In this document: positions 1-10,051 of the stretch, piece after piece
Layout of the letters: every line of letters begins with the position of its first letter
Numbering within the stretch: position 1 is the first letter of the stretch
Assembly: GCA_014529385.2 (NCBI GenBank)
Contig: CM043966.1
Span: 144,200,711-144,264,710 of the forward strand
Length of the DNA stretch: 64,000 nt
Direction of reading: 5' to 3'
Source of the DNA: Adiantum capillus-veneris
Lineage: Eukaryota > Streptophyta > Polypodiopsida > Polypodiales > Pteridaceae
Program-made: the position numbers and the translations under genes
Notes under the pieces: model-generated
What the model was told of the DNA's origin: nothing
The model's input: only the letters and a program-made list of their open reading frames with translations
Databases searched by the model: none

Positions 1-1175
1 CAATGATTTGAAGAGTGTAGATCAAAGTTCATGGAAGGAGTTGTAGAGTTATTTTCTAAAGTGGTTTAGAAGGGTGGATGCAAAGTTGAAGGCGGTACGC
101 CAAGATGCAACTTGTAAGGAGTTTTCAATTTTTCTTGAGCAATTGGAATCCTATTGGAGGCAGTTAGAGATTCTATGGGTGTTAAAGGCAATTAGTACTT
201 GAAGTTGTCAAAGTTTTTGGAGTGCTTGCATCCAAAGAAAAGGTGGAGCTCGGTGCAGACTGCTATGAAGATATGGTGTATCTGGCCAAAATGAAGAGCA
301 AGAAAATGAAGAGAAAGCTAGAGTTGGTCTTGTTGAAGCGTGCAAATTATGTGCATGTTGCGGTGATAGTGAAGTGTCCCATGATTCAACCAAAGGTGTT
401 GTGGGTTGTTCAAAGTGCCAAGCCTATTGAGGTAAGACTAGTGGTCAATTATACTCCATGGAGGTTTCTAGTTTATGATGTGCCTATGCCAATGGTGGAT
501 GAGCTTGTGAAAGAGGCTAAGCCCTTTATCGTTGAGAAAATGTGTGTAGGAGGGGTAGCCCAATATGTCAAGGTTCAAGAGAAACATGAAGAGGTAAAGC
601 ATGTTTTCTTGAAGTGTTTGTATGAAGAGGTAGTAGAGTGAAGTCAGGTTGCAATTGCCAAGAGTTTGGAAGTGGATGAAGGAAGTGTGTAAATCCAAGA
701 GGATGGTCAAGCTTTTGTGGAGCAGCAAAAGGACGAGGATAATGACATGAAGTTAGCCTATGGTTATGATGTTGACGAAGATAGAAGCTCAAGTTTTTGG
801 GAGACAAGCGAGGAGGATAGAGCAGATGATTCCACATCCTATAGTGAGGAGATAGAGTCTGATGAACCTATGCTGGCAAGGGTAAAGATGTCTTGTTGTT
901 TATTTATAATATGGTGACAGCCGGTGTGAAGGAAGAGTAGGTTGAAATGCCAACGCTAATGGAGTAAGATATGCGGTTGAAAGTGCTATGCAGCACCATG
1001 TTGATGACCATGTTGACGAAAGTTGCGGTGGCAAGTACTGTGGTAGTTCAGTTGGTTTGAAGATTTGTAAAGGAGGGAAAAGTTTCATATATGGATAGCC
1101 AAGTGGGCCAACAAGGTCAACAAGAGGACGATAATGAAGCAAAACCTGAGGGAATTGGACATTTTTCTTGTGTTC
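1..1175 (+). other. Unrecognised sequence with decayed ORFs, left flank of CACTA element
   Basis: This stretch has several plus-strand open segments (about 222-641, 717-917 and 1061-1175) separated by stops. The predicted peptides are rich in Val, Glu and Lys, and I recognise no domain. The last open segment runs straight into the CACTA insertion point. After removal of the transposon it stays in frame with the open segment at 17407-17711, so left and right flanks were one sequence before the insertion. It may be a decayed gene or an old retroelement; I cannot tell which. Confidence 0.4.
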
Positions 1176-1186
1176 CACTACAAGAG
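1173..1186 (+). repeat. Left TSD (TTC) and left TIR of CACTA element
   Basis: TTC at 1173-1175 is the target duplication. The TIR CACTACAAGAG occupies 1176-1186. Its inverse complement is found at 17393-17403. Confidence 0.92.
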
Positions 1187-1420
1187 GTACTTCACATTAG
1201 CGATGCTCATAGTGTGACGCTCAAAAGTGAAAATTCACGGCGTCTCTATGAGTGTTGCTACAAGCGTCACTATAGGCGTCTCTATTTTCGTTGTTGCATA
1301 GCGAAGCCCATAGCGATGCTCATAGCAACACCCCCGACAGGGGTAAAAAATAAACCGAGAGCGTCAAAAACTCCGATCTTAGATCCGAGTTATGACGCTC
1401 AAGCGAAAGAGGTAACCCCG
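1187..1420 (+). repeat. Subterminal repeat region, CACTA left end
   Basis: Short words such as GCGTCACTATAG, GCGATGCTCATAG and GGCGTCTCTAT recur in both orientations. The same words occur at 17190-17390 at the other end. In CACTA elements such subterminal arrays are the binding sites of the TNP1/TnpA-type DNA-binding protein; that role is inferred here. Confidence 0.75.
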
Positions 1421-1495
1421 TGCTCTCCCTCCCCGCTCCCTCCCCCACACACACACAGGAGGGGAGGAAGGAGAGCCAGGTATGCTCCTCTCTCT

Positions 1496-1518
1496 CATGT
1501 TCCCTTCCCCTCTTTCTT

Positions 1519-1582
<64 letters not shown>

Positions 1583-1588
1583 TGTGTC

Positions 1589-1662
<74 letters not shown>

Positions 1663-1716
1663 CACATGCATAAACAAAGAACGCATACACACACATTGAG
1701 AGAGAAAAAGAGAGAG

Positions 1717-1784
<68 letters not shown>

Positions 1785-1868
1785 ATATATATATATATAT
1801 ATACATATATATATAAAGCAAAGAGAGAGAGAGAGAGAGAGGAGAAAACGAAGAGAAAGAGAAAGAGG

Positions 1869-1940
<72 letters not shown>

Positions 1941-1960
1941 TAGATAGATTTTATTATCGT
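1496..1960. repeat. Compound microsatellite (CT)n-(CA)n-(GA)n-(TA)n-(GA)n-(GATA)n
   Basis: A run of dinucleotide repeats: CT at about 1510-1551, CA to about 1580, then three long GA tracts interrupted by ACACAC and ATATAT islands, ending in a few GATA units. Long open frames through it encode only Arg-Glu, Leu-Ser or Thr-His repeats and are not genes. It lies between the CACTA left end and the LINE-A 3' end. Confidence 0.95.
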
Positions 1961-2145
1961 CCTTGGAGGTCAAATATGACCTATGGGACCAAAGTTACAT
2001 GTGATGTAGTATGTGTATGGCTGATGAGTGACTCTCGATGCTCCAAAATTGTAGTGATGAGAGTCGCAATGGAGAGCCCACACTTTGGCTGGGAGAGGAA
2101 AGTGTGTAGGTCTAAGTTATGGCTGAAAATGTGAGAGAAGCAAGT

Positions 2146-5100
2146 TCAGATGTGATCAAAAGCTGAGCACTCTAGTAGTGTGTGGTACTCAGACTCTCGA
2201 ACTTGCAATGAGCATAATGTGCACAATCGATTTGACTCTTCTCCATTGCCCCAACGCCCTATCTCGCATCGAAGGAAATGGGAGCTAAGCCGAATTGCTG
2301 CGATAGTGCGTATCGCGGACAAGGGAATAGGCTCAAGCATATAAGTGTGAGTACGGTTTCCTCTCTCAGCGAAGAACATGGTTTTGTAGTTGGGGGCAAT
2401 ATAGGTGGTGTAATGTATGAAGCATGACCCACCGGATTTCTCCCAAGCCGTAATACATTGGCGTTGTAGAAAAGCTTCATTCACTTGAGAGTCAATTGAA
2501 GCATCATGGAGCAAGTGTAATGCATCCCATCTCCCAAACCACTTCTTTATGTCTTGCATCCATCCCGTGCTCAAGATCTTGCTTTTATGCGTCTTTTGAA
2601 CTTTTTTGCTTGCTTCACACGCAATTGTAGGAAGTCGATGTGAGGGGTTTTGACGCATCTTTATCATGTACTCCACAACCCTTTCCATGCCCATAACCTC
2701 AATTGGAAGAGATCCCGACTCAAGAAGTAGGAGAATATATGGTGTTTGTGTCTTAACTTGGAGAAAGTTTGTAAGAAAACGCTTTTGGACATTGTCAAAC
2801 TCTTTCCAAGTAGACTTTGAGATGCTCCCGCCCCACACTTCAACTCCATAAAGAAGAACCGGTGTCACCAATGCATCAAAAAGATACTTCTTGAGAACCC
2901 AACACTTGATGTTTCCCGCATTACACATGTTCTCAAATGCATAATATGCTCTCTTTCCCGCTTCCAAATGACGCATAGCACATTCATGCCACTTGTGATT
3001 GGATGGAACCTCAAGGCCAAGGTACTTAAAGCTCTCAACAACTTCAAGTGTCTCGTTGTTGTACACAATGCATGGCTTCTCCTTATGGTTGGTTTTCACA
3101 AGCATAACCTTTGTTTTGGATTCATTTACAATCAGCCCACTATGAAAGCAAAAGTTCTCAAAGACAACCATAAGCTTTTGTGCATCTTCTAAAGTGTGTG
3201 CTAGAAGCACTACATCATCCGCATACAACAAAAGCATGATTACCGCATTGCAAATAGTGACCTCTTCAATGCCTTCTTCTTGTATAAAGTGAAGTACCAT
3301 TTGTTCCAATTGATCGATGCATAGACCAAAGAGAGTTGGTGACAATGGACATCCTTGTTTAACCCCAATAGTGCTTACAATTTTTTTTGAAATTTCTCTT
3401 TCCATGCGCAATTGACAAATCACCTTCTCATAGATTCGAGAAACTGCAAGCATAAACTCACTTGGCACTTGGAGTTCTTCCATCCTTCTCCACAAATTGT
3501 TACATGGAATCATATCAAAGGCTTTCTTAAAGTCCACAAAACAACAATACAATCGCTTGCCTTTCAACCGACTTTCCTCCATGAGAACACGAAGAGTGAC
3601 AAGATGATCAATGGTGCTATGGCATCGACGAAAACCCGCTTGTCCCTTTGCTCGCTTGTCATTATCTTCAGCCCAATCACTCAATTTCATCTCCATTATG
3701 CACCCAAACAACTTTTCCATAAGAGACCCAATCATTATAGTCCGGTAGTTGCTTACATTCTTTACATCCCCTCCTTTAAGCAAAGGCTTAACCCAATTAG
3801 TACTCCAATCATAAGGCATACCATGTTGAAGTGCAAGGTTGAACATATCACACATCCACTCATGGGTAAAATCTCCCATCCATTTGATCATCTCCGGCTT
3901 GATACCTTGAAGATCTCCCGCTTTGCGAGTGGCCAACTTTTTAAGCCCACCGCATACATCCTCAATAGTAAAAAAAGACGGCATACATGGGAGTGAACCA
4001 TAAAATGGCATTTTTTCAGTATTTGCTTGCTCATATAATTGGCTACAATGTGTGTACATATCCACTAGACTCACGTTACCAAAATTCTCAACCCGCTTGC
4101 CTCTCAAGTTTCTCCAAAATCTTCCACATGCATGTGCCTTTTCTTGGACTTGAAATTCTTGTTGCTTTACTTCCCATCTTCTTCTCTTCTTTTGAATCAA
4201 TACTTTGTATGTATGCAAATGACTTTGATAGTTGTCTTTGTCCATAGTTTCATCAAGCTTTATCAAGGACTTTCGAGCATCTTGATATTCTTTATCAAAC
4301 CACCTTTTGCGTGATCTATCTTTGTTGATACCATGGAGATGCTTTATGGCAAAGCATTCTTCAGCACAAGAACAAATAGCTTTCTTGAAATCTTCCCATT
4401 TAGTTTCCAATGGTGCATCACATTGAAGCTTTGTCATCCATAATTTTTGCTCAACCATTTCAATGTACATTGGTGCCCGTTTGAAATCCATACATAGTGA
4501 TAACTTCTCTTTCCTTTGGCTGAGATTATCATGCTTAGTTGCTTCTCCACATGAAAGGTCAATACATAAGGTGCGATGGTCGGATTCCGGGGTCCATTGA
4601 CCAAACATAAAACTCTTTATGCGATACATGATGGCTTTAGAGAGTAGCATATAGTCAATCACACTATCCCCATTATGTCTCCTACATGTAAATCCATTGG
4701 TTCCACTCCACAAAGATACACCATTGGCAATGAGCATACCCGTGCTATTACACATGTGTAAAAATAACTTTCCATAGTGATCCGGCTCTTTCTTATCCAT
4801 TGAAGTACGATCATACAAGTGAACTTCCTCCAACTCCCTTGAAATGTATGGCATATCAAATTGTTGAGTATCATGTTGCAATATTTTTGTGCGAGCATTC
4901 ATATCCCCAAATACAATAACATCACCTTCACCTTTGAAATAAGCAATGTCCTCTTCCAAATCAGAAAATGGTTGATCTCTATCCATGCAAGCATAAAAGG
5001 GAGAATCATGATGAGCAATGTAGCAACCGGCTACAAAAATAGGTGCTCTTTTTGGTGTCATAATTTTCAGCCATACATAACGTTTGTACTTGTCATCTTT

Positions 5101-5373
5101 CACAATTGATACAAAATCTTCCAATCCTTTCTTAACCATACATGCTAACCCTCCTTGTCCTCTTCGTTGCTTGAGATTCTTTGACCACATCAATGAATGT
5201 ACATTGTAATCCTCCAAGCCGTTAATCCTTTGTGTATCATGCTCCCAAGTTTCAACAAGAAGTACAACATCGGCTTTGCTTGTTAGTTCATCAATGCCAA
5301 CCCCCGCATTCCATGGGTATCCATTACAATTCCAAAAGCATATTTTCAATTGTAACTCGGTCTCATAGGTCAC
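2146..5373 (-). CDS. LINE-A ORF2: apurinic endonuclease-like plus reverse transcriptase
   Basis: The 1075-residue frame encodes the enzyme that nicks target DNA and copies the LINE RNA in place. Residues 1-275 look like an EEP-type endonuclease: N15 in FWNCNG, E41 in LLVETW, GDMN at about 156-159 and SDH at 264-266. The reverse transcriptase lies at about 500-800, with GQAGFRR, VDFKKAFD, GVKQGCPLSPTLF and the catalytic YADD at about 717-720. The C-terminus carries a C-x2-C-x10-H-x4-C zinc-binding motif typical of LINE ORF2. There is no nearby in-frame ATG: the first possible start is a GTG at 5373, and the frame is continuous with ORF1 except for one TAG at 5380-5382. Expression by readthrough or reinitiation is therefore likely. 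Confidence 0.92.
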   Translation of the reverse strand: MTYETELQLKICFWNCNGYPWNAGVGIDELTSKADVVLLVETWEHDTQRINGLEDYNVHSLMWSKNLKQRRGQGGLACMVKKGLEDFVSIVKDDKYKRYVWLKIMTPKRAPIFVAGCYIAHHDSPFYACMDRDQPFSDLEEDIAYFKGEGDVIVFGDMNARTKILQHDTQQFDMPYISRELEEVHLYDRTSMDKKEPDHYGKLFLHMCNSTGMLIANGVSLWSGTNGFTCRRHNGDSVIDYMLLSKAIMYRIKSFMFGQWTPESDHRTLCIDLSCGEATKHDNLSQRKEKLSLCMDFKRAPMYIEMVEQKLWMTKLQCDAPLETKWEDFKKAICSCAEECFAIKHLHGINKDRSRKRWFDKEYQDARKSLIKLDETMDKDNYQSHLHTYKVLIQKKRRRWEVKQQEFQVQEKAHACGRFWRNLRGKRVENFGNVSLVDMYTHCSQLYEQANTEKMPFYGSLPCMPSFFTIEDVCGGLKKLATRKAGDLQGIKPEMIKWMGDFTHEWMCDMFNLALQHGMPYDWSTNWVKPLLKGGDVKNVSNYRTIMIGSLMEKLFGCIMEMKLSDWAEDNDKRAKGQAGFRRCHSTIDHLVTLRVLMEESRLKGKRLYCCFVDFKKAFDMIPCNNLWRRMEELQVPSEFMLAVSRIYEKVICQLRMEREISKKIVSTIGVKQGCPLSPTLFGLCIDQLEQMVLHFIQEEGIEEVTICNAVIMLLLYADDVVLLAHTLEDAQKLMVVFENFCFHSGLIVNESKTKVMLVKTNHKEKPCIVYNNETLEVVESFKYLGLEVPSNHKWHECAMRHLEAGKRAYYAFENMCNAGNIKCWVLKKYLFDALVTPVLLYGVEVWGGSISKSTWKEFDNVQKRFLTNFLQVKTQTPYILLLLESGSLPIEVMGMERVVEYMIKMRQNPSHRLPTIACEASKKVQKTHKSKILSTGWMQDIKKWFGRWDALHLLHDASIDSQVNEAFLQRQCITAWEKSGGSCFIHYTTYIAPNYKTMFFAERGNRTHTYMLEPIPLSAIRTIAAIRLSSHFLRCEIGRWGNGEESNRLCTLCSLQVRESEYHTLLECSAFDHI

Positions 5374-5379
5374 GCATCC

Positions 5380-6330
5380 CTATTTGCTTGAGAGACTTGC
5401 CTCCTCCTTGGGCACATTTTCTTCATGAGAGATCTCCTTGTTTTTATTATTCTTTTCCTCATATGCCTTGCGACGCATATTTTGTTGCTTAATAGTGCGG
5501 TCTTCACATACAAAACATTTTGTATCCCTCAAATATATCCAACTATTATCAAGGATAATCTTTCGCTTGGTCTCATCCGGCATGGTGCATACAATTGGCC
5601 GTTCTCCCGAGCGAGGAGCTCCTTGCTTCCCCACTCTATGTGCTCCATAGACCATAACTCCGGACATGCCAAAGTGGGTTTTGAAGAAATCTTCAATAAC
5701 AATGGCAAGAGAAGGAGGTGTCTCTAACTTCTCTTTGGGAATTCCACGAATAACAATGTTCTTGGAACGTCGCTCCCGTTCCTTCAACTCCTCCACATCC
5801 ACATTCTCAACATTCTTTGTTTGAACGATAGCTTGCATGAGTGAGGAATTAGAAACCACATTGCTACCACATACATCAGCCCAAGACTTGTTTGTGCATA
5901 CATTTTTCATGTCGCATACATCCCGGCTCATAGTTTCAAATTTCTCCTCTTTCAATACATGGTCATGCTCTACTTTGCTCATCCGCTCCTTCAAAGCATT
6001 CAAGTCCACAAGAGAGCGTTTACATTCCTTGACTTCCTCTTCAAGTTGCATCAAACGTGTTGTTTGCATCTTAAGTGTCCTCTTGAGATTCTCATTCTCA
6101 ACCACAAGTACCCTTAGTGTGCCATTCTCCATTGCAAGTGCTCGTAAGTCTTCGCCTTGTTTATTTACGGTCTCTTGCAACGATACCAAGTACGCCATGA
6201 TCATGGTTTCCAATGTCGTTGGTTGGGTGGTTGTGTTGCTATCTCCACACTTAGGAGATTTTGGATCATTTTCCACAATGGTTGTGGACCTTGTTGAAGA
6301 AGAAGAACCCTTGCGAGTGCCGGAAGACAT
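5380..6330 (-). CDS. LINE-A ORF1: coiled-coil and RRM-like RNA-binding protein
   Basis: The frame of 316 codons begins with ATG at 6330 and ends in TAG at 5380-5382. After a Ser/Thr-rich start, residues of about 40-140 form a long heptad-rich coiled coil. A segment beginning SKNIVIRGIP at about 188 resembles the RRM of L1 ORF1p-type (Transposase_22-like) proteins, followed by a basic C-terminus. Such proteins trimerise and coat the LINE RNA. Most seed-plant L1 elements instead carry a DUF4283 plus CCHC-knuckle ORF1, as LINE-C does in this window, so this ORF1 type is unusual for a plant. The frame runs into ORF2 through the single TAG. Confidence 0.85.
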   Translation of the reverse strand: MSSGTRKGSSSSTRSTTIVENDPKSPKCGDSNTTTQPTTLETMIMAYLVSLQETVNKQGEDLRALAMENGTLRVLVVENENLKRTLKMQTTRLMQLEEEVKECKRSLVDLNALKERMSKVEHDHVLKEEKFETMSRDVCDMKNVCTNKSWADVCGSNVVSNSSLMQAIVQTKNVENVDVEELKERERRSKNIVIRGIPKEKLETPPSLAIVIEDFFKTHFGMSGVMVYGAHRVGKQGAPRSGERPIVCTMPDETKRKIILDNSWIYLRDTKCFVCEDRTIKQQNMRRKAYEEKNNKNKEISHEENVPKEEASLSSK

Positions 6331-6590
6331 TGTATGTAAAATAAGAGATGAGAATCAATTTTGTTGAACCTGTTTACTTCGAAAATGCTGCTACAGAAAT
6401 GCCTTCCATAACTGTCTTTACATCAATGCATAGAGGACTTTGTGCTCCTCGATTGAGGCTATAGATCACCCAAATCGGAGTTCGGATGAAGAAGTTATGA
6501 TCAAAAGAGTGGACTGCTGTCTACTAGGTCAGCAAACTCTCTTAGCAAATGGTCAATGTCATGGAATCCCCCTATGTTCAGTGGTTGAAA

Positions 6591-7925
6591 TCATGTCAAT
6601 GCCGTACCTTCTAGAGTAAGACCAAATCCCTCGTATTGTGTATGGAAATCTGTTATCTGCTCAGCTCTTAAGACTTGCTTAAAGAGTGACACATGGGCAT
6701 ACGGATCTCCTGAAGCACCATACTTCTTTGGCATACACTTTGCTACTTGAGATGGTCTCATACGTCTATGGTCTGCTACCAATCTCATTGCTCCTGTGTC
6801 CCGGCTAAAGCTTTCTCTAGCATCATGGACTTCATGGGTTACCCTTGTCGGTTCCCCTGCCCTGAATCTAGTACTAGGAGGTAAATGTGATGGTTCCGCT
6901 TCGAACCTTGGACCTGGAGTGGTATATGTGGGGATTGGAACTGCACTACCTCCATTCGTATCCATTGACTCTCTGGAATGTAATGATCCCATTGGTCCGG
7001 GCTTCGAGTACTGAGGTTGACTGAAAGAGTCAGCAGCCTGAGTTCTTTGTCCCCCTGTCGTCATTGGGTTTTGCCCTCCATTTGTTGGTGCTGGTCTTTG
7101 TGAGCTAGAAGTAACATAATACTGATGTAGTGGTCCCCCAAAGTATGTATATCCTTCTAATTCTTTCTTGCCCATTGTTGAGTATTGCCTCCCATACTTG
7201 TCGTAAGCGGCAATTTTCACTTCCGATCCCTCTGTGTAGGTAAAGACATAAAGTCTTTTTTGGTCTGTCAACTCTCCGGTGTAGGGTTCTTCACATCTAT
7301 AATAGAGATCTTGCTCCCCATTATTATATTTGTATAGCCCCACATAGATGTTATCAGTGTTGATCCTTGTAGTTTCATTCTCTCTTCTTAACCTCGCATC
7401 AGGGAAGTTCATTATTGGTGCCTTCTCCTCAAGTTCTTCATCTACTTTGGCTTTGGTGCCCATCAATCCCCACTTGTCCACAATGTTAGGGTTTAGGACT
7501 ACCAAGTACATGGTACCCTCGTCATCTAGATATCTATCTCCGCTATAGCTCACAGGCACTAAGTCCTTGAACTCACTAGGTCTCTCCTCTATCTTTACAC
7601 AATAGCGGTCCATTCCATCTTTGTAGATCTTGGCACCTTGCTCATTGTCGTACTGGTATTTTATGAAGAATAGCTTCATTGTGGCGGAAGGGTTTGATGA
7701 TCCTACTGCCATATTTTCTCTGTTGTTCAGGTTCAAGTGTTCCAAGTGTTCGGTGAAAATCTCGTAAGATCTCTCCGAAGAAGTATCAGAGACACTTCCT
7801 TCAAAGATCGGCTCTAATGGTTGCACCCAACTTTGGTTTACACTTCCCTCGGTTGATATGACACTTGCTTGTTTCCGTTGTTTTGGTTGGTTATTCTGGA
7901 GATTCCTGCCCGATCTCAAATTCAT
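6591..7925 (-). pseudogene. Family P gag, truncated after a TGG-to-TGA stop
   Basis: The open frame extends further 5' to about 7979 without an ATG; the first ATG is at 7925-7923 (reads MNLRSGR). The N-terminal 300 residues contain an unfamiliar, Tyr- and Glu-rich globular segment that I cannot assign. The last 60 residues resemble the retrotransposon gag (PF03732) core, with a YGASGDPYAH-like stretch and an ending of the form GTALT followed by a stop. Family members normally continue with Trp there, and the codon is TGA, one step from TGG. The same frame continues for about 30 residues before homology is lost at LINE-A. It would package the element RNA in particles. Confidence 0.75.
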
Positions 7926-8093
7926 CAATTCCCCTAAAGGACTGTAACTTTTCCGTCTCGGCAATTTGTTTTCCCCAAGTTTTTGTGGTCAGAATTGATC
8001 CAAACTGATTGATACTTGATCAATTGTTTAATCTTGTCAGTTGGACAACTTCTGTTTCATCAAGTGAGAATTTTGTTGCAGTTATGCTGAAAA

Positions 8094-8812
8094 AGACATT
8101 ATATGCGTATGATGTCTTTTTTCATAGATTTGGACTATTTTGGTTATGCTCACTCTCAGTAGCCCCCTTATGCTCAGTCCACTCACAAAATTCAGTTTGA
8201 ACTCTGTTTGAGCAAGTTATGGCTAATTTAGGCTTTTCTTGGCAATTTTCCGCTTTTGACTTGTTTTGGGTCAATTATGATCCAAATGGGATGAAACTTG
8301 AAATATAACCTCTAGACAGCTATTACAATGGATCTGTGTTAGCAAAGTATCAAAATATGTCCAAAATTAGGTCAAAGACATAATACGCGTATGATGTCTT
8401 TTTCATCAATTTGGGTCAAAACTTGATATTTATGCTTCCTACAGTGCTTGTAACAATCTTGTCAGGTCAGATATCAAAAATAAGCAGTGGATGTGCCAAA
8501 AGACATTATATGCGTATGATGTCTTTTGTCCCAGATTTTGACTATTCTTGGTTTTAAGCCTTCTCCAATGTTTACAATTGAGTTTCAAGTGTTTTTGTCA
8601 GGTTTGAATGTAAAAACAAGATCTGAATCCAAAATTTCCTATTCTTTGCGTTTCTTGGACTCCGACTTGTCTTTTCGGGTTTCTTTGAGTGTTAATGCTC
8701 TTGTTTTAAGTTGAAATTAGGGTATAACCCCCCTTTTGAACACTCTGGTAAAGTCAAAATTTCTGTTTTGGTCTCTCTTTGGTCATTTAGACATCATACG
8801 CGTATGATGTCT
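8094..8812. repeat. Four copies of a 24-bp palindrome in the family P leader
   Basis: Copies lie at 8094-8117, 8376-8399, 8501-8524 and 8789-8812. The half-site is AGACATCATACG followed by its own complement; the copy at 8789 is a perfect 24-bp palindrome and the others have one to three unpaired positions. Start-to-start spacing is 282, 125 and 288 bp. The same palindrome with nearly the same spacing occurs at 57469-58479 in the other family P copy. The function is unknown; candidates are a dimeric transcription-factor site or an RNA hairpin. Confidence 0.93.
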
Positions 8813-9330
8813 AAAGTTGCAAATTTCCAGTTTTTTGGCACAGAATCCTTCCTAAAGCTTCCTCTAGTGCTCAGCAACTCCCAGATACACAAAAAATTTC
8901 TCTGACTTTTGTTTATTGCAAGTTTCACTACTAACTCGACGGTTTAGTGATCTAACATGTAATCAACCATATCAAGCAAATACTCTAATGATTGCTAGCT
9001 CTAGATCAGGATCAAATGAAGTCCTACCTAAGCTATTCCTAATCATAAAATGGGTTTGGTAATTGTGATTTTAAAGAGATCCATTGCCACTCACGGACTA
9101 GCAAATTCTTCTTCTACCAACAACTACTCAACACCAACAAAACAACAAACAAATCTAAGCTAATCTAAAAATACTGTCAACAAGGAAGACCCAGGAATAC
9201 CCCACTTCCTAGTATCTCTCGAGATCTTCGGAGTCCACCACTCCTAGATCTTTTCTAACTAAAGTATACAAAGTAGTTTATACGACTCACCTCGTAGGAT
9301 TAGTCTAAGGTCACCTACTTAGGGCTCTCG

Positions 9331-9348
9331 TCCCCGGCAGCGGCGCCA
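9331..9348 (-). promoter_or_regulatory. Primer-binding site, tRNA-Asp type
   Basis: On the minus strand the 18 bases TGGCGCCGCTGCCGGGGA follow the LTR end after a 2-base gap. They match the complement of the 3' end of plant tRNA-Asp(GUC) with one mismatch. This sets the transcription direction of the element as minus. Confidence 0.88.
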
Positions 9349-9350
9349 AA

Positions 9351-9974
9351 TGTTAAGGCGGTTACGCCGCTAGCGGAAGCTAAATAGCGAGAACTCAACC
9401 AACAACAGAATTTGTCAGACGAGGACGAAGCTTGACCCGCAGGCGCATGGAAACAACTAGGTGGGTGTCAAATCACCTACTCGACCTTCTAATGACAATC
9501 ACTACTAAGGAAATCAAATCTAAGTTCTAGAATACGCAAGTGACTGAAATCCTTAGCACGAATGAATGCTATACGAAACAGGATCTAGAATCATTGAATC
9601 GATCTCAAACTCAAGGGGAAGTCTATACACTAGGTAAGAACAACACCCTAAAGACTTGAACTGCAAAATCAACCTATAATCACTCCGTGCGGTAAACGCG
9701 TATGAAGACAGGCCGAAAAATACAGGTGATCGAAACTTGACCCCGATGGTACTAATGTGTAGCTCTACTCGTTGTGGTTCGATAGATATGCTGCACGCTC
9801 CATTCCGACACACAAGTTGGAAGAAAACTCACACCGAAGCTCGTAGGAACTTACCACACATAGAAGCCGATAGCGCGCACTCTTGGTATTTGTGCGTAGC
9901 TCTCGCCGTTGCTAACACAATGGCGGTGTCGCTTCTCCAATGGCGGCTCCGTAGCTCGCGTAGCAAGTAGATAA

Positions 9975-10051
<77 letters not shown>

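Larger units (their letters stand above)
1961..6480 (-). mobile_element. LINE-A: non-LTR retrotransposon with two long ORFs, nested in family P gag
   Basis: A minus-strand LINE. Its 5' region lies somewhere in 6331-6480, ORF1 is 6330 to 5380, ORF2 is 5379 to 2146, and a 3' UTR reaches about 1961. No poly(A) tail is visible; the 3' side instead meets a GATA/GA microsatellite. The element lies where the family P gag reading frame stops being recognisable, so I infer that it inserted into that gag. Both ORFs are long and undamaged apart from the stop between them, so it is younger than the other LINEs here. Exact ends are uncertain because I cannot find target duplications. Confidence 0.8.

Noticed and set aside
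1482-1973. Long open frames through the GA/CT arrays
   Set aside because: They encode only dipeptide repeats and arise because dinucleotide repeats contain no stop codons.
3412-3996. 194-codon plus-strand ORF opposite LINE-A ORF2
   Set aside because: Lies antisense to RT motifs of an intact ORF2 and has no recognisable domain.
8094-8812. Rho-independent terminators or bacterial operators at the palindromes
   Set aside because: The sequence is plant nuclear retroelement DNA; palindromes lack a U-tract rule and have no loop.
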